64,000 nucleotides of DNA, taken from Malania oleifera. Lineage: Eukaryota > Streptophyta > Magnoliopsida > Santalales > Ximeniaceae. The notes beneath the pieces are model-generated. The model was not told the origin of the DNA. It saw nothing but the letters and a program-made list of their open reading frames with translations, and ran no database searches. Location of the stretch: positions 799,501-863,500 of the forward strand of contig NC_080424.1 of assembly GCF_029873635.1 (NCBI RefSeq), given 5' to 3'. Position numbers and translations under genes: made by a program. Shown one piece after another: positions 48,799 through 57,890 of this stretch. Each line of letters opens with the position of its first letter. Within the stretch, counting starts at the first letter, position 1.

Positions 48799-49785
48799 AA
48801 AAATTGAAGAAAGAATTCAAACTCCAGAAATCAAAAGTAAAATCGAACAGTTTAGGGAAAAATTAGAAAATAGAAGTTTGTTCAAATCTATCTAATGCAT
48901 TTTGGTCAAGAAAAAAGCATATGGTAAAGTTACCATATGAAAAGAATTTTACAGAAGGCAAAATATCTACTAAAACTAGACCAATACAAATGAATCATGA
49001 ATTACTTGAATATTGTAAAAAGGAGATAAAAGATTTATTGGACAAAAGATTAATAAGGAAAAGTAAATCTCCTTGGAGTTGTTCAGCCTTTTATGTACAA
49101 AATCAGGCTGAAATAGAAAGAGGAGCTCCTAGATTGGTAATAAACTATAAACCCTTAAACAAAGCTTTGCAATGGATTAGGTATACCTAATAAAAAAGAT
49201 TTACTAAATAGATTATGTAGAGCTTCAATATTTTCAAAATTCGATATGAAGTCAGGATTTTGGCAAATACAAATTACTGAAGAAGATAAATACAAGACAG
49301 CAAATCCTTATACAAAATTTACAATCGTATACATTGACGATGTCCTTGTATACTCTAAATCAATAGCACAACACTTCAAGCATCTTAACATTTTTCTTGA
49401 AATTATCAAAAGAAATGGTCTTCTTGTTTCTCAACCAAAGATCAAACCATTTCAAGCTAATGTCAGATTTTTAGGTCATAATATTTATCAAAATACTATT
49501 ACCCAAATTCAAAGATCATTAGATTTTGCAAACAAATTTCCAAATGAAATAAAAGATAAAAATCAACTTCAAAGATTTTTAGGCTGTTTAAATTACGTGG
49601 CAGATTTTATACCAAACATCAGAATAATACTCAAGCCATTATTCAAAAGATTAAAAAAGAATCCACTTGCGTGGTCAGAAGAACATACTCAAACGGTAAT
49701 CAAAGTCAAATCTTTAGTCAAAACCTTACCCTGCCTTAGTCTTCCAAATCCCAAGGGGAAAAATGCCCACGCAAACAACCCGTGA
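48799..49785 (+). pseudogene. Viral reverse transcriptase with internal deletions, RNase H missing
   Basis: 48921-49190 covers the N-terminal RT region, ending in a frameshift and stop. 49246-49785 has SGFWQIQITEEDKYKTA and the catalytic YIDDVLVYS. In comparison with the minus copy, about 33 residues including the PFGLKNAP motif are missing between them (near 49302). After the thumb region, the frame jumps at 49752 from SLPNPK straight to the extreme C-terminus, so the whole RNase H domain is absent. The junction lies at a shared CAAGG. Confidence 0.85.
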
Positions 49786-50671
49786 CAACTATTCAAAAGT
49801 CACCTCATCAAAAGCCACCTCATCAAAAGTGAATTTTTCAAAAATTAAAATTTTGAAGTTTATTACTCCTTCTGAGTGGGGTCAGCACCCACGCGTCTCA
49901 AGAAGGTTTAGAGGAGTTTTTTGTCCTCAAACCTATGATTGTAAAGATTACATCAATGTCTGGCTTAATACAATGTTTGTTAGAAACTTCACCCATTCTT
50001 GGTTCATACATTTTGATAAAAAAATTCTGAAAAGTTATCCAAAATGGCTTTTATCGTGGTTCAAGTTTTTCGGTCCTGAAATCTACATTTTTCCAGAAAC
50101 AATTCAAAATGATTTTGAATTATTTCAAAAGAATTTTCATCCTCCTCGGGACCAGTCTGATCCTTCCTTCAAGCTCCTACTGTTTCGTTCTTATTTCATG
50201 ATCACATGGATCTTTTGTTGGGACTACATTATTGTTCCTCCAAAAGAAAGTATAATTTTTTTTTCAAAAACTATTCGAAGGGTTTACAAAGTTAGATGGT
50301 GGGATAAATTCACCATGCCAGAAGGCAAGGTCAGAGCTTGGCTAGCACAAGCTTCCTGTCTGAATTCTCCTGCTATTCCTCAAGGATCTTTTCCAAAAGC
50401 AAAAGATAAGAAGAAAGTCTTCGAGGAAGAAGACACTATTTCAATAAGCTCAAAAAGATCAAAGTCCAACAGTATGAAGAATAAGTTGATCAAAATGATT
50501 GCCCAGTTAGAATCATCTGATTTTGATTCAATTGTACCAGATTCTCCCAAATTTGTTGATTTAAATCTTTTAGGATCAAATATCGAGAACTGGTATGATT
50601 TCATTTGTAAGGACAATCAAGCGACCGAGAAGAATTCAAAATCAAAAGATCAAAAGTCCAAGAGAAAGTGA
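49786..50671 (+). pseudogene. Viral 3' ORF, N-terminus deleted
   Basis: A 302-residue frame starts at 49763 overlapping the RT tail, but its first residues come from shifted RT sequence. The true body starts near 49830 (FITPSEWG). It is rich in W, F and charged residues (WWDKFTMPEGKVRAW) with a Ser/Lys-rich tail, and I see no enzyme motif. Its position after RT-RH is that of the transactivator or other accessory ORF in caulimovirids, but I do not recognise the family. The N-terminal ~80 residues present at 53162-52915 are lost here at a TCAAAAG microhomology. Confidence 0.7.
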
Positions 50672-51206
50672 TTTCTTCAAGACTCCGTCATCATCTACTT
50701 TTCAAAAGAAGACAATGACTCTTCAACTCATTGTCTCCTATTATCAAAAGAAGACAAACGTCCTCATCTTCATCAGATTTATTTGTCAAAAAATGCGGCC
50801 TCAATTATCAAAAGTTGTGGTCCCCTCCATCATTAAAGACTTTTTTCAAAGCAGATTCCAGCTGTCTGCCGTCTGGCTCAGCTTGTATTTTATATTGTAA
50901 ATTATGAGAGGGTTAGGTGTGTGATTTCACACCTGTCCACCACTTGGGGTCAGGGTTGTATTTTAAAATGTGTCTGTAAATTATTATTTTTGTTTAAAGT
51001 CTGTGAATTATTTAAAGGTGGTGGGTTCCTATACAAATGCAGCCGTCCATGTGCTGTCACCTTTAAGTAAAGTCTATTGTCTTGTTGCGTCGGCTCGTCA
51101 GTCCTGTAAGAATCCTGTGAAGACTTTAGTGGTCGATGGGGCCCAATGTGTACCCGCACTAATTCACCCCGGATTCCAAATTGTTTGAAGTTCGAGCCTC
51201 AAAGTC
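50672..51206 (+). promoter_or_regulatory. Viral intergenic region upstream of TATA
   Basis: Non-coding after the 3' ORF. It is mirrored on the other side of the spacer (51531-52065), so it is shared by segments 3 and 4. In pararetroviruses this position holds the enhancer of the pregenomic RNA promoter. Confidence 0.55.
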
Positions 51207-51214
51207 TATAAATA
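51207..51214 (+). promoter_or_regulatory. TATA box of viral pregenomic promoter
   Basis: tataaata, followed about 25-35 bases later by a likely start region, then by the leader. Only this copy keeps it: the minus copy breaks off just before. Confidence 0.7.
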
Positions 51215-51376
51215 AGAGTCTTTCTTTCATTTGCAACTTGCACCAAGTTGGGGGTTTCTATTAGAGAAAACCTAAGTCTTCGAGCTCCACCCAACTCTCT
51301 CTCTCTCCCTCTCCCTCTCCCTCTCTCTCATACTTCGTCCATAAGGTTTTTGTCATGTAAATAATCAATCAATAAA
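51215..51376 (+). promoter_or_regulatory. Viral leader: CT-rich tract and AATAAA
   Basis: A CT-rich tract of about 35 bases at 51294-51330 follows the TATA box, and AATAAA lies at 51371-51376. TATA box, leader and a close downstream poly(A) signal are the usual caulimovirid arrangement for terminally redundant RNA. Confidence 0.6.
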
Positions 51377-51530
51377 ACTTAAGTAAGTTTTTAATATTCA
51401 ATACAAGTTGGTTTATTTTAATTCTTTTCTTTATTTCATAATTATGCTCTACAATTGCAACCTTAATGGTTGATCCTCTGCAACAGAAATTGTTTGAATT
51501 TGTTAGCTTCATCTGCTGGTTTGCTTGAAT
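51377..51530. other. Central spacer of viral palindrome
   Basis: Not shared with the opposite arm. No coding content. Confidence 0.5.
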
Positions 51531-52065
51531 GACTCGGAGGCTCGGAATTCAAGCAATTTGGAATCTGGGGTGAATTAGTGCGGGTACACATTGGGCCCCA
51601 TCGACCACTAAAGTCATCATAGGATTCTTACAGGACTGACGAGTCGACGCAACAAGACAATAGACTTAAAGGTGACAATACATGGACGAATGTATTTGTG
51701 TGGGAACCCACCACCTTTAAATAATTCATAGACTTTAAACAAAAATAATAATTTATAGACACATTTGAAAATACAACCCTGGCCCAAAGTGGTGGACAGG
51801 TGTAAAATCACACACCTAACCCTCTCATAATTTACAATATAAAATACAAGCTGAACCAGACGGCAGATAGTTGGAATCTGCTTTTGAAAAAAGTCTTTGA
51901 ATAATGATGGAGGGGACCGCAACTTTTGACAATTGAGGCCGCATTTTTTGACAAATAAATTTGATGAAGATGAGGACGTTTGTCTTCTTTTGATAATAGG
52001 AGACAATGAGTTGAAGAGTCATTGTCTTCTTTTGAAAAGTAGATGATGACGGAGTCTTGAAGAAA

Positions 52066-53162
52066 TCACTTTCTCTTGGACTTTTGATCTTTTGATTTTG
52101 AATTTTTCTCAGTCGCTTGATTGTCCTTACGAATGAAATCATACCAGTTCTCGATATTTGATCCTAAAAGATTTAAATCAACAAATTTGGGAGAATCTGG
52201 TACAATTGAATCAAAATCAGATGATTCTAACTGGGCAATCATTTTGATCAACTTATTCTTCATACTGTTGGACTTTGATCTTTTTGAGCTTATTGAAATA
52301 GTGTCTTCTTCCTCGAAGACTTTCTTCTTATCTTTTGCTTTTGGAAAAGATCCTTGAGGAATAGCAGGAGAATTCAGACAGGAAGCTTGTGCTAGCCAAG
52401 CTCTGACCTTGCCTTCTGGCATGGTGAATTTATCCCACCATCTAACTTTGTAAACCCTTCGAATAGTTTTTGAAAAACAAATTGTACTTTCTTTTGGAGG
52501 AACAATAATGTAGTCCCAACAAAAGATCCATGTGATCATGAAATAAGAACAAAACAGTAGGAGCTTGAAGGAAGGATCAGATTGGTCCTGAGGAGGATGA
52601 AAATTCTTTTGAAATAATTCAAAATCATTTTGAATTGTTTCTGGAAAAATGTAGATTTCAGGACCGAATAACTTGAACCACGAAAAAAGCCATTTTGGAT
52701 AACTTTTCAGAATTTTTTTATCAAAATGTATGAACCAAGAATGGGTGAAGTTTCTGACAAACATTGTATTAAGCCAGACATTGATGTAATCTTTATAATC
52801 ATAGGTCTGAGGACAAAAAACTCTTCTAAACCTTCTTGAGACGCGTGGGTGTGGACCCCACTCAGAAGGAGTAATAAACTTCAAAATATTAATTTTTGAA
52901 AAATTCACTTTTGAAAATCATAATTATGATCTATAAAGATGAAATTTGTTTCAATCAAGATTAATTTGTTAAATTTCCTATCCTTTAGAGGATCAGGAGT
53001 GTCAAAAGGGCATCTTCTAAAGAAATAGTTTTTGATAACTTCAAAAGGGGGAGACAAATCCCATTCAGGTTTAATGGGAAACAGATCTTCGAAGATATCT
53101 TTTGTAACGTACCCTTTTGCAGTCTTCTGTTGTAAGGAGGAAGAACTCTGTTGGCCTTCCAT
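52066..53162 (-). pseudogene. Viral 3' ORF, segment 4, including N-terminus
   Basis: 53162-52905 encodes an 85-residue N-terminus starting MEGQQSSSS. 52908-52066 continues in another frame as the 280-residue body (FITPSEWG to KSKDQKSKRK). One small frameshift near 52910 divides them. The body is nearly identical to 49830-50671. It is the best-preserved copy of this ORF but is still broken. Function not recognised. Confidence 0.72.
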
Positions 53163-53245
53163 GATTTCTTTGAAAGAGGGGGTTTGAACATAAGGAGGTC
53201 TTATGAGAGGTGAAAACCTATTTTATACAGGGTCATCTTTTGATG

Positions 53246-54508
53246 AGGTGGCTTTTGAATAGTTGTCACGGGTTGTTTGTCTGGGCATTTTTCCCTTGTA
53301 AAAAATCCCTTGTAAGAAAATCTGGTATAGAATTTGAAATACCTTTAATAAATTCAATTTGAAAATCGAAAACTGAAAGAATTGCTTGCCATCTGACAAA
53401 GATTTGTTTTGAAACAAGATTTTTAACATCTTTTTCCAAAATATCTTTTGTACTCTTACAATCAACTCTTAAGTAAAAAATCCTTGTTAAATAAATCATC
53501 TTGAAATTTTTGAATGCATAAAACAATTGATAAGATTTCTTTTTTGACTGTTGAATAATTGACTTGAGGACCCGACCAGGCTCCTGGATGGAATCTGACT
53601 AGGGTTTCTTTTGATCCTAACCATTGCTTGAGAATACCTCCAAATCCTTCATTGGAGGCATCTGTTTCTACAATCATAAAGGCCTTGGGATTTGGAAGAC
53701 TAAGGCAGGGTAAGGTTTTGACTAAAGATTTGACTTTGATTACTGTTTGAGTATGTTCTTCTGACCACGCAAGTGGATTCTTTTTTAATCTTTTGAATAA
53801 TGGCTTGAATATTATTCTGATGTTTGGTATAAAATCTGTCACGTAATTTAAACAGCCTAAAAATCTTTGAAGTTGATTTTTATCTTTTATTTCATTTGGA
53901 AATTTGTTTGCAAAATCTAATGATTTTTGAATTGGGGTAATAGTATTTTGATAAATATTATGACTTAAAAATCTGACATTAGCTTGAAATGGTTTGTTCT
54001 TTGGTTGAGAAACAACAAGACCATTTCTTTTGATAATTTCAAGAAAAAAGTTAAGATGCTTGAAGTGTTGTTCTATTGATTCAGAGTATACAAGGACATC
54101 GTCAATGTATACGATTGTAAATTTTGTATAAGGATTAAAAATCTCATTTATAATATTTTGAAATTCTGATGGAGCATTCTTTAATCCAAAAGGCATTACA
54201 TTCCATTCGAAATGACCAAATGGGACAATAAATGCTGTCTTGTATTTATCTTCTTCAGTAATTTGTATTTGCCAAAATCCTGACTTCATATCGAATTTTG
54301 AAAATATTGAAGCTCTACATAATCTATTTAGTAAATATTTTTTATTAGGTATACCTAATCTATTACAAAGCTTTGTTTTATTAGGAGCTCCTCTTTCTAT
54401 TTCAGCCTGATTTTGTACATAAAAGGGCAGAACAACTCCAAGGAGATTTTCTTTTCCTTATTAATCTTTTGTCCAATAGATCTTTTATCTCCTTTTTACA
54501 GTATTCAA
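53246..54508 (-). pseudogene. Viral reverse transcriptase and RNase H, segment 4
   Basis: 54289-53462 (275 residues) is open and contains SGFWQIQITEEDKYKTAF, PFGLKNAPSEF, the catalytic YIDDVLVYS and the RNase H start (VETDASNEGFGG and YSTVKKEIL). 53526-53266 carries the RNase H end in other frames. 54508-54290 is the N-terminal RT approach with stops. It keeps the regions missing from segment 3 but has lost everything upstream (protease, CP, MP). Confidence 0.86.
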
Positions 54509-57250
54509 CAACTCTACTAGGCCTACGTTTCAAATGCCCAAACCATCTAAGCCGCCCCTTCCTTATCTTATTTTCAACTGGTGCTATGCCTAAATTATTA
54601 CGTATATGTTCATTTCTTACTTTATCTTTTAATGTTAAACCACTCATCCACCTTAATATTTGCATCTCAACAACTTTATTTTTTGTACACATTGTTTCTT
54701 AGTTACCCAACATTTTGAACGATAAATCATAGCTGACCTTATAGCCATCTAATAAAACTTTTCTTTTAATTTTAAGGGTATTCTACGATCACACAACACA
54801 CCTGATGCATTCCTCCATTTTACCTAGCTTGTTTTAATTCTATGTACTACATCTTCTTCAGTTTCCCTTTCAGCTTGCATAATAGATCCAAGATATCTAA
54901 ATCTATCAATGTTATTAATCTCTTGATTATCAAGTTTAATCTTCTCCTTATTGCTACTCCTTACATTACTAAAATTGTATATTATATATTTTGTCTTATT
55001 CCTTCTTATCTCGGACCCTTTAGACTCTAATGTGGCTCTCCAAAGTTCTAGCTTATATTTTACTCTGCTCCTACTATTATCAATAAACAGGATATCATCT
55101 GAAAACAACATACTCCAAGGGATCTCATTTTGGATATTCTTAGTTAGTCCTAATGCTAGTCATTAGACTCGTTACTCTATCGTACATATCCTTAGTGACC
55201 TCCGTATATCTACTACAAACTCCTTTCTTTTTTAAGACCCACCAAAGAACTTCCCTAGATACTTTATCATAAGCTTTCTATAGGTCAATAAAAATCATAT
55301 GTAAGTTCCTTTTCTTTTACCTAAACTTTTCCATCTTAAAAGATAAATAACTTTTGTTGTTGATCTCCCAGGCATAAAATCAAATTGATTTTTTGAGATC
55401 TTCGTTTATGATCTTATTCTATGTTCAATTACCCTTTCCCATAATTTCATCGTATGACTTATAATTTTAATTCCACGATAGTTATTATAGTTTTGAATAT
55501 CACCTTTGTTTTTGTGTACAAATACTAATGTACTTTTCCTCCATTCTTCTGGCATTTTCTTGGTTTTTATAATAGTGTTGAATAGATTAGTTAACCAAAC
55601 AATTCTTTTATCCCCTAAAATCTTGTTCTATAGATTTCTCACTTTTCATCTTTTTTAATGCCATCTCAACTTCAAGGTCTCTAATTTTATGAATAAATCT
55701 GTTATTTTTAGTTTTCTCCTCATTTGACATTGGTTTTCATTAAAAAAACTTATCAAAGTATCTCCGCCACCTCTCTTTATGTCTTATTCTCTAATTAAGA
55801 CATTATCATTTTCGCCCTTTACGCATTTTACATCACCTAAATCTTTGCATTTTCTCTCTCTCTCTAGCAAGTTTATAAACGTCTTTTTCTCCATCTTTTG
55901 TATCTAGTTTAGTATATAAACAAACTCTATGTTTAGCTTCACTAGTAATTTTTTTTTCGCATTTTTTCTTGCTTCTTTATATTTTTCAAGATTTTCTATA
56001 TTTTTACAATTTTGTTATATTTTATACGAATTTCTTTTTGTCTTAACGGCTTACTGAACTTCTTGATCCCGCCTCCAACTTTCTTTACTACCCGAGTATC
56101 TTCCTTTGGAATTGCCTTAAACCTCTTTTGCTATCCTTACGATCGAATTTGTCATTCTATTCCAAATAATATTTGCATCAACCTTATTCCCTACTGTCCA
56201 ATCACACCCTTTGTTCATGTCATCTTTAAATTTTACTATATTATCTCCGTTCAAGTTCCACCATCTAGTTCTCTTGCGTTAATATATGCTACTCCTTCTC
56301 ATCTATTTTTTAATATGTATATCTAATACTTAAACTCTATGTTGCGTAGTCAAACTTTCACCTGGAATAACTTTATAATCCTTACAATATAGACGATTCC
56401 TGTTCTTAGTTAAGAAGAAATCTATTGAACTTTTATTATGCCCACTTTTGAAGGTTAATAAATGTTATCTTTTTATAAAGCAAGTATTCAATATAATCAA
56501 ATCATAAGACATGAAAAAATCTAAGATTGTATCACTGGCCTTATTTTATCTCCATATCCATGGCCTCCACATATCCTCTCATATCCTATATTATCCTTTC
56601 CAATGTGACCATTCAAATTAGCTCCTATGAATGTCTTTTTAGTTATTGGTATCCCTTGTAAATTACTATCCATATCTTCCTAAAATTATCTTTTTATATT
56701 TTCTGCTAATCCTATTTGGGTAGCATGCGCACTAATGACATTCATAGTCTCCAAGCCTAAAACTATCCTGATTTTAATGATCCTGTTCCTTATTCTTTTA
56801 ACATTTACTACACTATCTTGTAGATTTTTGTCTACAATAATATCCACCCCGTTTTTATGTTTCTCTATAAAAGTGTACCAAAGTTTAAATCCTGATTTTT
56901 TAATTTCTCTAGCTTTCTCTCCTACTCACTTCGTCTCTTGAAGGCAGATTATGTTAATTTTCCTCCTAAATATTATTTCCACTATTTCCATACTTTTTCT
57001 CCTAAGAGTTCCTATATTCCAAGTTGCTAATCTAATCTTAGTTTCTTGCGCTAACTTATTTATCCTCTTCCTTTCATATTGACCTAGATTCCCTTGACCT
57101 AAGTGAATTTGGTAAGAATTCATGATAATAAGATCTGACAAAGTTTTTCACTGGCTGTCAGTTACCTAACGCAACCCTGCTCCTTTACCTGAGTTTGGGA
57201 CCGGCTGTGTGTATAAAGAATTTGTGTTACACAAGCGAAGTACACGTTTG
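54509..57250 (-). mobile_element. RTE-clade LINE, broken, joined to viral sequence
   Basis: Read on the minus strand: 5' UTR-like sequence from about 57250, APE endonuclease start at 57141-56926 (LATWNIGTLRRKSMEIVE, IICLQETK), degraded endonuclease to about 56600, RT with IFIDLEKAYDKVSREVLWW near 55300-55220, and LFSDDILFID near 55105. The C-terminus has [16 protein letters not shown] and [12 protein letters not shown] at 54690-54520. Typical plant RTE order. The 3' end is missing: at 54508/54509 it changes directly into viral RT sequence. Many stops and frameshifts. Confidence 0.85.
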
Positions 57251-57673
57251 CATTTTTTTTTTTTCAAATTTATTTCACATGGACAATTTTCTAAATCACG
57301 CCTTACAACTAGTAGAAACCGCACACACAATAAATTGCATTAAGAAAAAAAATTAAGCATACAAATGTGAATTCCAAGCTAGACTAAAATTTTAAAAACC
57401 ATACAACAGTACTTTTTGAAAAATTTTGTATATACTAAAAACTGCAAATGAAAAACACAAGAACAAAAAATGCATAAACTAAGTCTACAAATCAAAAATA
57501 CAAAATCTCCACTACTATCAACTATTGGAATTTTTTTTTAATAATAGTAATAAGAAAAGAAATAACGAGAAGAATTGATTGTTTGTGGATAATCTCAAGG
57601 ATTTCCAAGTTTGTACATGATATGAACTACTGCGTTCTGGTAGATTGATTTAATCTCGCATTTTCATTTGCAG
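57251..57673 (+). other. Non-coding stretch before HISN2, intron-like
   Basis: A/T-rich, no ORF or recognised repeat. It ends in atttgcag at 57673, a good 3' splice acceptor with a T-rich lead-in. Confidence 0.5.
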
Positions 57674-57674
57674 G

Positions 57675-57683
57675 ATGACTTGA
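57675..57683 (+). promoter_or_regulatory. Two-codon upstream ORF in HISN2 5' UTR
   Basis: atgacttga directly after the acceptor, 42 bases before the main ATG. Minimal uORFs can lower initiation downstream; an effect here is inferred. Confidence 0.35.
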
Positions 57684-57725
57684 TATTGCTGAGAAGGACT
57701 TAGGGTGTTTGGATTTGTTTCTTCA

Positions 57726-57890
57726 ATGGCAGTTTCTTGTTTCCAGTGTCTTCAATCTTCCAGAATTTCATCTGGAGGTCGTCTCTTCCTTTCTATTTGT
57801 GAGCCTGGTAGAGGCAATCAAAAGAAGAGCAGACATCTAGCTTTTGTTTCTGCCAAGAATTTAGAGAAGGATCTTTTCCTTGAATCAAAG
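57726..57890 (+). CDS. HISN2: HISN2 coding exon 1 (transit peptide)
   Basis: 55 codons from the ATG at 57726, ending FLESK|gtactt. The upstream in-frame GTG at 57705 is not the start. The sequence is Ser/Arg-rich and acid-poor at its N-terminus, consistent with plastid targeting. Confidence 0.88.

Larger units (their letters stand above)
42417..54508. mobile_element. Endogenous pararetrovirus (Caulimoviridae) cluster, rearranged
   Basis: Four viral segments: 42417-43833 (minus), 43834-44842 (+), 44973 to about 51530 (+) and about 51531-54508 (minus). Together they cover movement protein, coat protein with CCHC knuckle, aspartic protease, RT, RNase H and a 3' ORF, without LTRs or integrase, as expected for an integrated plant pararetrovirus. 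The gene order (MP, CP, PR, RT-RH, then one more ORF) recalls petuvirus-like and florendovirus-like genomes; genus is not assigned. All genes carry stops, frameshifts or deletions, so no segment encodes an intact virus. Confidence 0.88.

Noticed and set aside
44973..51530. Functional virus
   Set aside because: Every gene of this longest segment has stops, frameshifts or deletions, and RNase H is missing.
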